A stretch of 64,000 nucleotides of DNA from Dyadobacter endophyticus. GTDB taxonomy: Bacteria > Bacteroidota > Bacteroidia > Cytophagales > Spirosomataceae. The position numbers and the translations under genes were made by a program. The DNA lies in NCBI RefSeq assembly GCF_014641595.1, contig NZ_BMIA01000004.1, positions 1-64,000 on the forward strand, given 5' to 3'. Below are positions 42,365-52,240 of the stretch, piece after piece. Every line of letters begins with the position of its first letter. Positions within the stretch are counted from its first letter, which is position 1. Under the pieces are notes generated by a model. It was not told the origin of the DNA. It worked only from the letters and a program-made list of their open reading frames with translations, and made no database searches.

Positions 42365-42616
42365 GCTGACGCCAGACAGCCGGTTTTGAACTCTCAATTG
42401 ATTTCATCTTCACCGGTCTTTTGAATGATTAGCAAAGCAAATTTTGGATCGGTCGCCATTTGCAATTCCGGGTCAAATATCTCACGGACATCCTGTTTAC
42501 CCTGCGAGTAATTGCGCTATCCCACCCCTTGATCGGCCAAGTGCGGCATTTACATTTCATTAACCTTCTTTTACAGCTCATTAACAGACGATAGGATAGA
42601 AACTTTTTAGCTTTGC
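42365..42616. other. intergenic region before the serine hydrolase
   Basis: No gene or terminator hairpin is recognised. Its right end leads into the 16-bp tandem repeats. Confidence 0.35.
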
Positions 42617-42664
42617 GATCCACCGCTGTGGCGGCCCACCGCAGTGGCGATCCACCGCGGTGGC
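42617..42664. repeat. three tandem 16-bp palindromic repeats
   Basis: The three units are GATCCACCGCTGTGGC (42617-42632), GGCCCACCGCAGTGGC (42633-42648) and GATCCACCGCGGTGGC (42649-42664). Each contains CCACCGCNGTGG, a dyad with a varied central base (T, A, G). They end 35 nt before the hydrolase ATG. An operator array or a set of small hairpins is possible. Confidence 0.75.
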
Positions 42665-42699
42665 TGAAATCCTTGAAAAATATTCCAACCAAACCATCC

Positions 42700-44433
42700 A
42701 TGAAAAACAAACGCCTCTTTCTAATCCTTTCCTTTCTAGTAGTTGTATTTCACGTCCATGCGGATGATCTGGACGATTTTATCCGGGGCCAAATGCAGAA
42801 ACGGCGTATTCCCGGTTTATCGCTGGCTATCATCCAGGACGGAAAAATCCTGAAGGCTCAGGCATATGGATTTATTGATAAGGATGGAAAGGTGCCCGTC
42901 ACGACGAATACCTTGTTTCAGGCGGGTTCTGTTAGTAAATCGGTTGCGGCTATGGGCGCTCTGTATTTGGTTGAACAGAATAAACTTTTTCTGGATGAGA
43001 ATGTTAACGTCAAACTTAAAAGTTGGAAAGTGCCTGATAATGAATTTACAAATGAGAAAAAGGTTACACTGCGCGGCATACTCAGCCATACTACCGGTCT
43101 TACCGTGCACGGATTCCCGGGATACGCTGTGGGCGCGAAGATCCCCTCGGTAGTTCAGATTCTGGATGGGACAGCCCCGGCCAATACACCTCCGGTTCGG
43201 GTAGACTTTGTTCCGGGCTCCCGTTGGAGGTATTCAGGCGGCGGTTATACCGTCATGCAACAACTGATGGTGGATGTGACCGGCGCTGATTTTCCGGCAT
43301 TCATGAAAAAGAATGTGCTTTCGCCATTGGGTATGAAAAATAGCACTTACCAACAGCCTTTACCTCCGGAACTGGCAAAATTGACGGCAACCGGTCACTA
43401 CAACAATCGAAGTTTAGTCGAAGGTCGCTGGCACATTTATCCTGAGATGGCAGCAGCGGGACTGTGGACTACGCCGTCCGATCTGGCTCGATTCGCGATC
43501 AGTATTCAGAATGCCTATGCTGGAAAACCAGGAAATGTATTATCCCAATCCATGACCCGCCAGATGCTGACAGATCAGAAAAACAGGGATGGACTTGGTG
43601 TTTTTTTGCAGGGTGACAGTACTACGCTCCGCTTCGGTCACAATGGGCGCGACGAGGGTTTTGATGCGTTACTTACCGCTAGTGTGGACAAAGGAAAAGG
43701 CATTGTGATCATGATCAATGCGAATGATAACTCCCATATGATGGGCAGGATTGTTGACTTTATCGCTGACTATTACCACTGGGATGGATTTCCTGTGAAG
43801 AGTAAACTGGCCGCGGTAGATGTGGATGCCAAAAGCTTAACGGCTTTCGAAGGTCGATATGAATTATTTAATAATCGAATGGTCACTTTTGAGGCTGAGA
43901 GTCAGCGACTCTTTACCCTGGAAGATGGTTTTGTTGATGAAGAATTTGTGCCCGTCGCTCCTAATAAGTTTACATCGACTGACCGCAATGTTTCTGTGAT
44001 CTTTATTACCGACGCCAATAAAAATGTGACTGGCTTCACGCTTCAAGACAATGATCAACACTATGAGCGAACAGTACCGCGCATCGGGCCGCTTGCCCAT
44101 CAAACCAATGCCGATCCTGATCCGTCACGCACACCCAAAATCATGACGGCTTTGCAGGCTATGGTAAAAGGAGGTAAAATGTTAGAAGAAGCATCTGGCC
44201 TCACTTTGGGAGCCAAACGCGATTTCGCAGGAGGAATGCGAGAGCCGGAAACTTTGAAATCATTAACTTTTATTCATTCAGAAAACGTCGCGGGCCGGGG
44301 AATTAAACGCCATGAAAGCGACGTTAGCGAAATAGTAACTTACCAATTGAAATCCAATCAGCCGGACACCTACATACTCGTCCATCTGACCTCCGACGGC
44401 CTGGTTACGGATTGCGATCTCGTTGAAAAATAA
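42700..44433 (+). CDS. secreted serine hydrolase (class C beta-lactamase-like)
   Basis: The product has 577 residues from MKNKRLF, which starts a clean signal peptide ending VHAD; the ORF start at 42613 would translate the palindromic repeats. It has a penicillin-binding-like domain with SVSK (Ser77, Lys80), YSGGGYT as the second motif and HNGRDEG as the third. The C-terminal part (about 390-577) has DUF3471-like beta structure and a final unknown domain. These enzymes act on D-amino-acid peptides or esters; true beta-lactamase activity is not implied. It is followed by a long hairpin. Confidence 0.9.
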   Translation: MKNKRLFLILSFLVVVFHVHADDLDDFIRGQMQKRRIPGLSLAIIQDGKILKAQAYGFIDKDGKVPVTTNTLFQAGSVSKSVAAMGALYLVEQNKLFLDENVNVKLKSWKVPDNEFTNEKKVTLRGILSHTTGLTVHGFPGYAVGAKIPSVVQILDGTAPANTPPVRVDFVPGSRWRYSGGGYTVMQQLMVDVTGADFPAFMKKNVLSPLGMKNSTYQQPLPPELAKLTATGHYNNRSLVEGRWHIYPEMAAAGLWTTPSDLARFAISIQNAYAGKPGNVLSQSMTRQMLTDQKNRDGLGVFLQGDSTTLRFGHNGRDEGFDALLTASVDKGKGIVIMINANDNSHMMGRIVDFIADYYHWDGFPVKSKLAAVDVDAKSLTAFEGRYELFNNRMVTFEAESQRLFTLEDGFVDEEFVPVAPNKFTSTDRNVSVIFITDANKNVTGFTLQDNDQHYERTVPRIGPLAHQTNADPDPSRTPKIMTALQAMVKGGKMLEEASGLTLGAKRDFAGGMREPETLKSLTFIHSENVAGRGIKRHESDVSEIVTYQLKSNQPDTYILVHLTSDGLVTDCDLVEK

Positions 44434-44451
44434 TAACTAATGGAATTACCC

Positions 44452-44503
44452 GGCTTGCAATTGTGAGTGAACGAGTCGCATCGTTTCGCTACAATTGCAA
44501 GCC
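44452..44503. repeat. long 52-nt hairpin downstream of the serine hydrolase
   Basis: Outer arms GGCTTGCAATTGT (44452-44464) and ACAATTGCAAGCC (44491-44503) are a perfect 13 bp. Inner AACGA/TCGTT pairs extend the stem. No T-run follows, so a REP-like palindrome or processing hairpin is more likely than a simple terminator. Confidence 0.55.
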
Positions 44504-44648
44504 TTCCCGCGAAACCACCCTATTCTCAAGCAAATCACATAAAATCTCAAGTTTTACTGACAACCATTTTTGACAAGCCGCTATATTTTTGTTTCGCCAA
44601 CCACGATGCCATGCCAAATGGATCCTAACGGTTTTGGAAAATAGAAAT

Positions 44649-45029
44649 ATGGAAAAAGTAGAAATTACCAGACAAGACGTTCTTGAGGCTGAAAACAAAC
44701 TTTTTTCGGCTCAACTTGTGAGCAACGTGGATATTCTTGACCTACTGTTACACGATGATTTAATTGCAGTTGCGCCGACAGGACAAGTGCTGACCAAAAA
44801 AATGGACTTGGACTCACATAAAGCAAAAACAATGATCGTTGAAGACGCTTCCACGATCATTGATGAGATTAAAATAATTGGCGACACCGCACTTTCAATC
44901 GTAACAATGACAGCGAAAGGAAAAATGATGGGAACGCCATTAGAGGGGAAATTTAGATATTTTAGAGTTTGGAAACGCTTTGGTGATGAATTGAAAGTGA
45001 TCGGTGCAAGTTTTATGCAACTACCATAG
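44649..45029 (+). CDS. NTF2-fold (DUF4440/SnoaL-like) protein
   Basis: The product has 126 residues from MEKVEITRQDVLEAENK; the ORF start at 44589 is rejected. The pattern LLHDDLIAVAPTGQVLTKKMDL, then strands DTALSIVTMTAKGKM and FRYFRVWKRFGDELKVIGASF is the cone-like NTF2/DUF4440 fold. Such proteins are small-molecule binding or isomerase-like; no catalytic residues can be named. It is convergent with the giant FG-GAP gene, 24 nt apart. Confidence 0.85.
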   Translation: MEKVEITRQDVLEAENKLFSAQLVSNVDILDLLLHDDLIAVAPTGQVLTKKMDLDSHKAKTMIVEDASTIIDEIKIIGDTALSIVTMTAKGKMMGTPLEGKFRYFRVWKRFGDELKVIGASFMQLP

Positions 45030-45053
45030 GATATACCAGCTACAAATCTCGTG

Positions 45054-48000
45054 TTACCTGATGACCGTGAATTTCGAATTATAGACCTTACCGTCGTCGT
45101 AAACAAGTCTGATCAGGTAAATACCACTGGCCAGCGTCGATACATTTAGTTCGCCGTGCTGCACCTGAGTGGCATTGTACATGATATTTCCATTGGTACT
45201 GATGATCTGAATGTTCTTTACCTGGTTCCACTTAAAGCCATCTTCCAGTTTCAAGTTCAGCTTGTCGACAACGGGGTTTGGATAAACGGTTAGTTTAAAT
45301 GCGGCTGCTACCACTTCTTCTTTTGGAGCCTCAAAAAATCCAGAAGCATCCATTCTGGCAGACGGAACATTTTTGTTTAAAACACCCAAATTATGGTTTT
45401 GTAAATAAATCCACGGACCGAAAGTTTGTCCGGATGGGCGGGCCGCCGACCAATATTCCACCCTGACCCGGACCCTGGTGTAGCGCGCTATTTTGGCAAC
45501 CACAGCTTTCAGCTCTACACCGGCAGGGCCAATGTTGGTGTAGGACTCAGTACCTGTTTTGCCTACATAATTGGTAATGGAAGATCCGCTGCTGAATGGT
45601 ACTCCCTGAGGCTTTGTTTCCCATATTAATCTTGCATAAGCTGTTCCACCGGCAGGCCGAACGAAAAGGCCGACACCGAAGTTGGTAGCCAGATTGTTGG
45701 AAGCACTGATCCGGGAGGTTAGATCGGAATTGTAAAGCCGGAGCGTGTTATCTCGTTTGCCTGCGCCATTTCCCAGATACGCAAATGCTGAATTACCATA
45801 AGTACACCCAACAATAAGGTCGCTGTAACCATCGCCATTGACATCGCCCGATGCCGAGACACTGAAACCAAACCCGTTGACAGATCCACTAATGGTATTT
45901 GAATAAACCAGACCAGCCGGGCTGCCTTTGTAAATTCGGACAGTCTTACTGTCGGAGGCGCCGATCACCACGTCATTGTATCCGTCGCGGTTAATATCAC
46001 CCGCACTGACGCCCACCCCAAAATATTCGCCGGGAGCACCCGGGAACGGGGTGTAATTGCTGCTTGAAATACCGGATGGACTTCCTTTGTATAGATAGGC
46101 ACCACCAGCCAGTGAATAAGAGCTTGATGCACCAACCATGACATCACCGTACCCGTCGCCGTTCACATCTCCCGCATTTACAATCCGCATACCGAAGCCG
46201 TTTGCCCCGGAGGGTGGGAAAATGACTGTCGATGGAAAATTGGACAAGCCGGCGGCGCTGCCCAGGTATACATAGCCCATTTCAGGAAAGGTCTGTGCAG
46301 CGACCTCGTGGCAGGCTGCCACCATTACATCGGCATAACCGTCGCCGTTGATGTCTCCTATTCCCCCGGCACCACGACCAAAGTTTGTGTCCGGCCGGGT
46401 GAGTGTGGTTGTGGGCGTGGTGGCGACACCAGATGCAGATCCCATGTAAACATATGCTTTGGAAACTGTGCCTGATCCGACAATCACATCATCGTAACCG
46501 TCCGCATTGATGTCACCCGCACCAGCAACGATAAACCCAAAGCGTGCTTCGCCGGTTTTTTGCAATGTTGCACCAAGTATCAGCTGCCCCTGCGCGCTTC
46601 CATGCACTACATAAGCTTTTCCGGCATTGAGCGTACCCACAATGATATCGCTGAAGCCGTCCCCATTTACATCTCCGGCGCGGGCCAGGCTAAATCCGTA
46701 AAAGTCCGAATCTGCAAACGTACCTGCCACAGACGATGAACTGGTAGACAAGCCGTTAGCGCTGCCGAGATAGAGATAGACAAAGCCATAACGCGAGCTG
46801 TTGTGGCTGGCTCCTACAACTACATCACCATATCCGTCGCCATTCACATCTCCCGCATGGGCCAGACTGTACCCAAAGTCGCCAGTACCGGTCAAAAACG
46901 TTGCCGGCGATGTGACCATGACCGGGCTGCCCAGGTAAATATAGGCGGAGCCGGTGTTGGACGAAGTACCCGACGCGCCGATAATGGCATCACTGTAACC
47001 ATCTCCATTGATGTCTCCCGCAGCAGCGACGCTGACACCAAAAAAGCTGTAATACACAGATCCCTGGAAAGTCTGGCTGGGTGCAGCAGGTAATCCCAAT
47101 GAGCTGCCCTGGAAAAGATAAGCGGAGCCTGCATAAGTGCCGGTGCCGCTCGCACCCACCATAATATCTGCATAGCCATCACCATTGACGTCGCCAACGC
47201 CGGCAACACTTACGCCCCCGTAACCGGATAAGCTTTTTACCGGCGACGTCTGCGTTCCGGCGGCGCTGCCTTTGTACACATAAGCCGCATTGTTCGCGTA
47301 GGCACCCACGATCACTTCACAGTACCCGTCGCCATCCACATCTCCCGCACCCGACACGCTCAGGCCATAAGATGTATTAAATGCAGGGCTGGTCAATGTG
47401 GATGCGGCTGACGCATTCATGCCATCCACATTTCCGTGGTAAACATAGGCTTTGTTCGCTTCGCTTGCCCCGACGATCATGTCTCCGAAAACGTCCCCGT
47501 TTACATCACCTGCACCAGCGACGCTGCGCCCGAAGCGACCATTGGCAACCGTACCGGCCAGAATATAATCCGGTGTCTGAGAAATCCCTGTGGACTTGCC
47601 CAGATGCACCGTCGCACGGCCGGTACCGGCATTGAAATTGGGTGCACCGACTATAATGTCACTATATGCATCCGCATTTAGATCGATCGCGGATACGCTG
47701 ATACCCAGCGAACTGCCAGCTGCCCCGGTTAATATGGTAGCTGGCGTGGCATTGATTCCGGTGGCAGTTCCGTAATAGATGTAGGCTGCACCGGCGTTGT
47801 TTGCATATTGATAGGCACCCACAATCACATCGCCCCGCCCATCCCCATTCACGTCACCTGCACTTGCCACAGCGTAGCCGAAATAACTGTTTGCCGGTCC
47901 GTTCAACACCCTGGCCGCGCTGGTGGACAATCCCGTCGCGCTGCCCATATAGATGTACGCTGCACCCGCATTGGCGGCCAGCCCGTAAGCGCCTACGATT

Positions 48001-48986
48001 ACATCTCCATAGCCGTCCGCATTCACATCGCCCGCGCTGGCCACGCTGCACCCGAAACTGGCATTGGCCGACGGGCCGGTTAATGTAGTATTGGCGGTGG
48101 TAGAAAGCGGATCGATGGTCACAGGATAAGCTGCATCGGCAACCGCCACGACCAGACTAAAATCTTGATGATTACCCGTTTCCATTTTTGCAGCGAGGAT
48201 ATTTCCATTAGCGTCCCAGGCCTTGATGTCCTTGTAAATCACTTTGGTAGCTAGGTCTCCTTCGGCATTTTTCAATGCAAATTGAAGCTCGTTTTGATCC
48301 GTCTGGTTAACGGTCCACTCTTCCGAAAAACCCATTTTAACCCGAAGTTCCTTGGCATTTGCGGAAGGTTTATTTTTTACAATAAAATTTTGCCGCACAC
48401 CATCTTCCCGGTTCTGGTACTGCACGACCAGCTGGTTATGGTGAGTAAATGTAACTTCATTCGTGTCGGTGGCAACTTTTGAATTGGGATCATTTGAAAT
48501 GGCCAATACACCGTCCGCATACAAGCCCTGCACGGTCATATTCAGTTTCCAATTTTGCCGTGAAGAGTCTTTTGAAACGCCGTTTCCTGGTTTTTCAAGC
48601 TCCTGGCGATCCGGCATATTCGACAATGCAAAACCGCCGGATCTATACACGGCCTGCATTTTCTGTTTTGGATTAATGCTATTGACGCTGTCACCCGAGG
48701 GTGCCACAAAGTAACTTTTACGCTCCATGTCGCCGATTACCTTTTTGTACCAGTCGCCGCCTTTCAGTGTTTCAATATCCTCACCTGATTCCCCTTTACT
48801 GACATTCGACAATTTAGTCTGGCCGGGAAATGCAGGAAGTTTAGGTTTAAATACAGCATATGGGGCGATTTGACTACCGGGTTGAACAGGGGCGATTTTA
48901 CCAGCCGGCAAAAATGTGCGGCGGATACCGGAAGCAATCAAAAGCGATGCGAGTATGCAGGCCGTCCAGGTAATGTTCCGTTTCAT
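45054..48986 (-). CDS. giant FG-GAP repeat surface protein with type IX sorting domain
   Basis: The product has 1310 residues. After a signal peptide and an N-terminal region (about 1-300) with DPNSKVAT-like beta structure come 14 FG-GAP repeats. Each has a calcium-loop signature such as GDVNGDGYGDVIVGA and a strand ending AYIY or AYVY. These form an integrin-alpha-type beta propeller or two. A connecting beta domain follows, and the last 80 residues are the Por/T9SS type A sorting domain (LTVYPNPVVDKL, then ASGIYLIRL). It is secreted and probably surface anchored, with adhesive or binding roles. Confidence 0.95.
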   Translation of the reverse strand: MKRNITWTACILASLLIASGIRRTFLPAGKIAPVQPGSQIAPYAVFKPKLPAFPGQTKLSNVSKGESGEDIETLKGGDWYKKVIGDMERKSYFVAPSGDSVNSINPKQKMQAVYRSGGFALSNMPDRQELEKPGNGVSKDSSRQNWKLNMTVQGLYADGVLAISNDPNSKVATDTNEVTFTHHNQLVVQYQNREDGVRQNFIVKNKPSANAKELRVKMGFSEEWTVNQTDQNELQFALKNAEGDLATKVIYKDIKAWDANGNILAAKMETGNHQDFSLVVAVADAAYPVTIDPLSTTANTTLTGPSANASFGCSVASAGDVNADGYGDVIVGAYGLAANAGAAYIYMGSATGLSTSAARVLNGPANSYFGYAVASAGDVNGDGRGDVIVGAYQYANNAGAAYIYYGTATGINATPATILTGAAGSSLGISVSAIDLNADAYSDIIVGAPNFNAGTGRATVHLGKSTGISQTPDYILAGTVANGRFGRSVAGAGDVNGDVFGDMIVGASEANKAYVYHGNVDGMNASAASTLTSPAFNTSYGLSVSGAGDVDGDGYCEVIVGAYANNAAYVYKGSAAGTQTSPVKSLSGYGGVSVAGVGDVNGDGYADIMVGASGTGTYAGSAYLFQGSSLGLPAAPSQTFQGSVYYSFFGVSVAAAGDINGDGYSDAIIGASGTSSNTGSAYIYLGSPVMVTSPATFLTGTGDFGYSLAHAGDVNGDGYGDVVVGASHNSSRYGFVYLYLGSANGLSTSSSSVAGTFADSDFYGFSLARAGDVNGDGFSDIIVGTLNAGKAYVVHGSAQGQLILGATLQKTGEARFGFIVAGAGDINADGYDDVIVGSGTVSKAYVYMGSASGVATTPTTTLTRPDTNFGRGAGGIGDINGDGYADVMVAACHEVAAQTFPEMGYVYLGSAAGLSNFPSTVIFPPSGANGFGMRIVNAGDVNGDGYGDVMVGASSSYSLAGGAYLYKGSPSGISSSNYTPFPGAPGEYFGVGVSAGDINRDGYNDVVIGASDSKTVRIYKGSPAGLVYSNTISGSVNGFGFSVSASGDVNGDGYSDLIVGCTYGNSAFAYLGNGAGKRDNTLRLYNSDLTSRISASNNLATNFGVGLFVRPAGGTAYARLIWETKPQGVPFSSGSSITNYVGKTGTESYTNIGPAGVELKAVVAKIARYTRVRVRVEYWSAARPSGQTFGPWIYLQNHNLGVLNKNVPSARMDASGFFEAPKEEVVAAAFKLTVYPNPVVDKLNLKLEDGFKWNQVKNIQIISTNGNIMYNATQVQHGELNVSTLASGIYLIRLVYDDGKVYNSKFTVIR

Positions 48987-49138
48987 GACGATGATTTAGT
49001 TTAGACCTTGTGATTTAGATTCAATGCAAGGTAAACCGGCCCGAAATCAGTTTTCCGGGCTTTGAGCAGATGGCATACTATTCCTAGAATCCGGCGCGGT
49101 TTGTCCGGAAACTGGTCGGTCAGAAAACTAATATGGTG

Positions 49139-49867
49139 CTATAATGCAGCCAGTTTTTGAAGAAATTCGGCTTTGCGGCGCCTGGAAACCTCTATTTGTT
49201 CCCCATTGGTCAGGATCACATATTCTTCCAGGCCAGGGTGGAAGTATTCGACATAATGCAAGTTGATCAGATGAGACTGGTGTACCCTGAAAAAATTGGA
49301 AGGTACCAGTATTTCCTCATACTCCTTCAATGTCTTTGCGACCACTATTTCGGGCTTTCCGTCAATGTGAAAACGGCAGTAATTACTATCGGCTTCCACC
49401 CGGATAATGCTGGGGATACTGGCAGCCAGCAGACCTTTGCTGGTAGGTAAAAGCAACTTCTGAGGCAGCGGCAGGTCTTTCTTTACAACTTCCGCACGCA
49501 AAAGCTGTAATCGCTGAGCCGCTTTTTCGATGGCTTCACCCAATTCCCGCAGACTGATCGGTTTCAATAAATAGTCGACAGCTTCGGTTTTGAGCGCCTG
49601 TAATGCATACTGATCGTAGGCGGTTGTAAAAATGACCGCGCAACTCCTGTTTGGAATAGCATCAACTACCTGTATACCATTGAAATAGGGCATTTCGACA
49701 TCTATAAAAAGCACGTCTGGCTGATGCTGCTCAATCATTTCAGCTGCTTTGCGACTATCGGTCGTGGAGCCGGCAACAGATACTTTTGCGGAAAACCGGG
49801 CTTTCAGCATGGCGGATAGTGTGTCAATGCAATGCTGCTCGTCGTCGATAATCAGGCAGTTAATCAT
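49139..49867 (-). CDS. LytTR-family response regulator
   Basis: The product has 242 residues from MINCLIIDDEQ; the ORF start at 49960 lies inside the kinase gene and is rejected. The receiver has phospho-Asp56 in LFIDVEMPYF, with acidic pocket Asp8-Asp9 and VDYLLKPIS. The LytTR DNA-binding domain (about 140-240) holds IRVEADSNYCRF, FRVHQSHLINL and VEVSRRRK-like EVSRRRKAEFL. The start overlaps the kinase stop by 8 nt, so the pair is translationally coupled. Confidence 0.95.
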   Translation of the reverse strand: MINCLIIDDEQHCIDTLSAMLKARFSAKVSVAGSTTDSRKAAEMIEQHQPDVLFIDVEMPYFNGIQVVDAIPNRSCAVIFTTAYDQYALQALKTEAVDYLLKPISLRELGEAIEKAAQRLQLLRAEVVKKDLPLPQKLLLPTSKGLLAASIPSIIRVEADSNYCRFHIDGKPEIVVAKTLKEYEEILVPSNFFRVHQSHLINLHYVEYFHPGLEEYVILTNGEQIEVSRRRKAEFLQKLAAL

Positions 49868-51908
49868 GTTTTTGCAGAAGTGGTAAAGTGAGCAGGACGG
49901 TCGTGCCGGTAGCCTCGTTACCGTCGAATTTATCGATAATTTCCACAGAAGATCGCCCATTGGAATCCTTTTTTAGCCATTCGATCCTTTGACTTGAAAT
50001 ATTCATCGCCAGCGATTTTTTCTGAATACCATCCACCTTTATCTCCGCCGATTTTGCTCTCCCGATGCCATCGTCCTCGATGCGGCAAATCAGGTTTTCT
50101 GCTGTTTTTTCTATGACGATGTCGAGCTGGCCGTGCCCGTCTTTCTGGCTTAAACCATGCCAGATCGCGTTTTCAATGTATGGTTGCAGCAGTAGCGGCG
50201 GTATCAGTGTTGATTCGGTATCAATGTTTTCGGCCACGGAAATGGTATAGTCAAATTTTTGATTATTGCGCCGCTGTTCCATTTCTACGTAAAGCCTGAG
50301 GGATGCAAGTTCGTCGGTCAGTTTTACGGATTCGTAAAGCGAATTTTCCAGTACCAGCCGGATCAGTCGAGCAAATTTCGTCAGATACTCGGATGCGTCT
50401 TCCTGCCGGTTTTCCCAAATATATTTTTGAATGGAATTTAATGAATTGAAAATAAAATGCGGGTTCATCTGGCTGCGCAAAGCCTTCATTTCCAATGTAG
50501 TTTTTAGATTTTGAAGTACAGTTTTACTACGAAGCTGCCGAATGTAATACACAACCCCAAACACAAAGATAAGGCCGAGTATGAGTGTGATGAGCAACAT
50601 TTTATTGCGGAATGAGGCCTCTATTTCAAGATCTTTGATCTGATTTTCCTTTTGCAGCAATCGGATCTTTTCCTCTTTTCTGGAAGTCTGATACTCTGTC
50701 TGGAGTTTGGCCAGTTCGGTTTGCGTATTATTCGTTTTGATCGAATCATTGAGCGCAATAAAGTTCTTTTGAAGTTCGAAAGCCTGCTTATATTGTCCCA
50801 ACCGTTGTTTCACGGCAATATGTAATCGGAGCGCCTCCAATTCATAGACCTTCACGTCTATTTTTTTGGTAAAGCCTTGCAACAAATTCAAATGCCTGTC
50901 GGCGTCGGCGTAGTTATTTTGGGCCGTATCCAGTGAAGCGTATGTCAGCAGGCAATTGACAAGTTCAGTGCCCGGTTCCTTTTTTAACAGATAGTCGAGA
51001 CCTTCCTGCAACGCAACTTTCGCAGCCGCGTAGTTTTTTTCGGCCATCAGCACCCGGGCTTGCTTGATCCCGATCGCATTGATCACCGCATCGTCATTCA
51101 GTTTTACTGCGATAGCCTTAGCCTTTTTTAAAAAGTACCGGACGGAATCCTGATTCTCCATATTTGAATAGTAGTCCGTCAGATTGAAGTATGTCACTAA
51201 CTTGTAGTAATCGTTTTTTCCCAGATAGGGTAGGGCCTGCAAGGTGTAGTAGATTGCCAATCTGTTATCATCCAGCTGGTTATACGTTAGTCCGATATTT
51301 ACCAGCGCGCCGACAATGCTGGCCGAATCTTTGATCAGCATACTTTGTCTTACCGCAAGCCGGTAGTTTTTGATGGCGTTTTCATACTCGTTTAGGGCTG
51401 CATAGCTGCTCGCAATGGTAGTTGTAGCTTTGATCTTCCGGCTATCCTTGTCAGACAATGGTTCAACCGCTTTTTTAAGTTCATGAATATACTTGATAAG
51501 GGAGTCTTTCTTGTTGAGTGCCTGATAGTTGTAGGACAGCGATTGTAACAGGTATAATTTCTTTTTCAACGGGATATTCCGGTATGCAGACAGCGATTTC
51601 CGGAAATAAATGGCTGCGCTATCCGGGCGGCTCTCATCATACGCATTACCCAGATATTGATATAAAATAGGACTTAATGTGTCCTTTTTTGATTTTTTAG
51701 CAAATCCGAGCGCAATGTGGCACCATTCAGGGACGCGGTTGTGGGCCTGTGCATTGATTGAATCGCTTATTATTTTTTTTAGGTAAAATGCTTTTTCTCC
51801 GTCTGTGCGGAGTTTGTAAAATGGTGCCGGAAATCGATTACTGGTCTGTCCCAGCACTATATACGTGGGGCACAGTAGTATTAGAAACAGTGCAAAACTT
51901 TTAATCAT
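49860..51908 (-). CDS. TPR-containing sensor histidine kinase (LytS/YehU type)
   Basis: The product has 682 residues. A signal peptide is followed by periplasmic tetratricopeptide repeats (about 60-400), a coiled coil, one transmembrane helix (LLITLILGLIFVFGVVYYI), then the His_kinase domain with ALRSQMNPHFIFNSLNSIQ, where the phosphorylated His lies in NPHFIFN. The HATPase has IENAIWHGL and DDGIGR. It is cotranscribed and coupled with its regulator. The signal is unknown; both kinases in this window use TPR sensors. Confidence 0.95.
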   Translation of the reverse strand: MIKSFALFLILLCPTYIVLGQTSNRFPAPFYKLRTDGEKAFYLKKIISDSINAQAHNRVPEWCHIALGFAKKSKKDTLSPILYQYLGNAYDESRPDSAAIYFRKSLSAYRNIPLKKKLYLLQSLSYNYQALNKKDSLIKYIHELKKAVEPLSDKDSRKIKATTTIASSYAALNEYENAIKNYRLAVRQSMLIKDSASIVGALVNIGLTYNQLDDNRLAIYYTLQALPYLGKNDYYKLVTYFNLTDYYSNMENQDSVRYFLKKAKAIAVKLNDDAVINAIGIKQARVLMAEKNYAAAKVALQEGLDYLLKKEPGTELVNCLLTYASLDTAQNNYADADRHLNLLQGFTKKIDVKVYELEALRLHIAVKQRLGQYKQAFELQKNFIALNDSIKTNNTQTELAKLQTEYQTSRKEEKIRLLQKENQIKDLEIEASFRNKMLLITLILGLIFVFGVVYYIRQLRSKTVLQNLKTTLEMKALRSQMNPHFIFNSLNSIQKYIWENRQEDASEYLTKFARLIRLVLENSLYESVKLTDELASLRLYVEMEQRRNNQKFDYTISVAENIDTESTLIPPLLLQPYIENAIWHGLSQKDGHGQLDIVIEKTAENLICRIEDDGIGRAKSAEIKVDGIQKKSLAMNISSQRIEWLKKDSNGRSSVEIIDKFDGNEATGTTVLLTLPLLQKHD

Positions 51909-52119
51909 TTGCCCACTTTAAAGCATTGAGAGGAAAGGTTCTTATGACAAGTGGAACGAAACCCTGATCTACTCAACGGGACTGTGAAGTCGTGATTGCC
52001 TAAATCTCCCACAGCGTTTAGCTATGCCTGTTGAGAGTTTCTGAGAACCTACCGGAAGAAAGTGACTTATCTCAGTAAATTTAAGGAACCTTAGACTTGT
52101 CAACCAGTTACTTCGTGCA

Positions 52120-52240
52120 ATGATTTTAGAATTCACAGCGGCCCCGGGTTTTGACTTTATCAAACGGTTTTCAGAACTAATTAACGTTCCGGTGAGGGAT
52201 AATTTCCTGGAAATCCGCGACGGCATCTGGAGAAGGTATT
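52120..52240 (+). pseudogene. AraC-type regulator N-terminal remnant
   Basis: The first residues MILEFTAAPGFDFIKRFSEL then INVPVRDNFLEIRDGIWRR resemble the opening of a Bacteroidota AraC-family regulator class that begins with such a segment. At about 52240 it runs straight into a different gene in another frame. The resemblance is from memory. Confidence 0.45.

Noticed and set aside
42613..42699. Longer N-terminus of the serine hydrolase starting at 42613
   Set aside because: It would translate the palindromic repeats and place the signal peptide internally.
45700..48060. Repeated sequence in the FG-GAP gene considered as a CRISPR or tandem DNA repeat
   Set aside because: The units are coding repeats of about 60 residues with variable DNA; no short identical repeats with regular spacers exist.
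46803..48714. Rightward ORFs inside the FG-GAP gene
   Set aside because: They are antisense to a repetitive gene; the repeated composition produces long open frames without independent signals.
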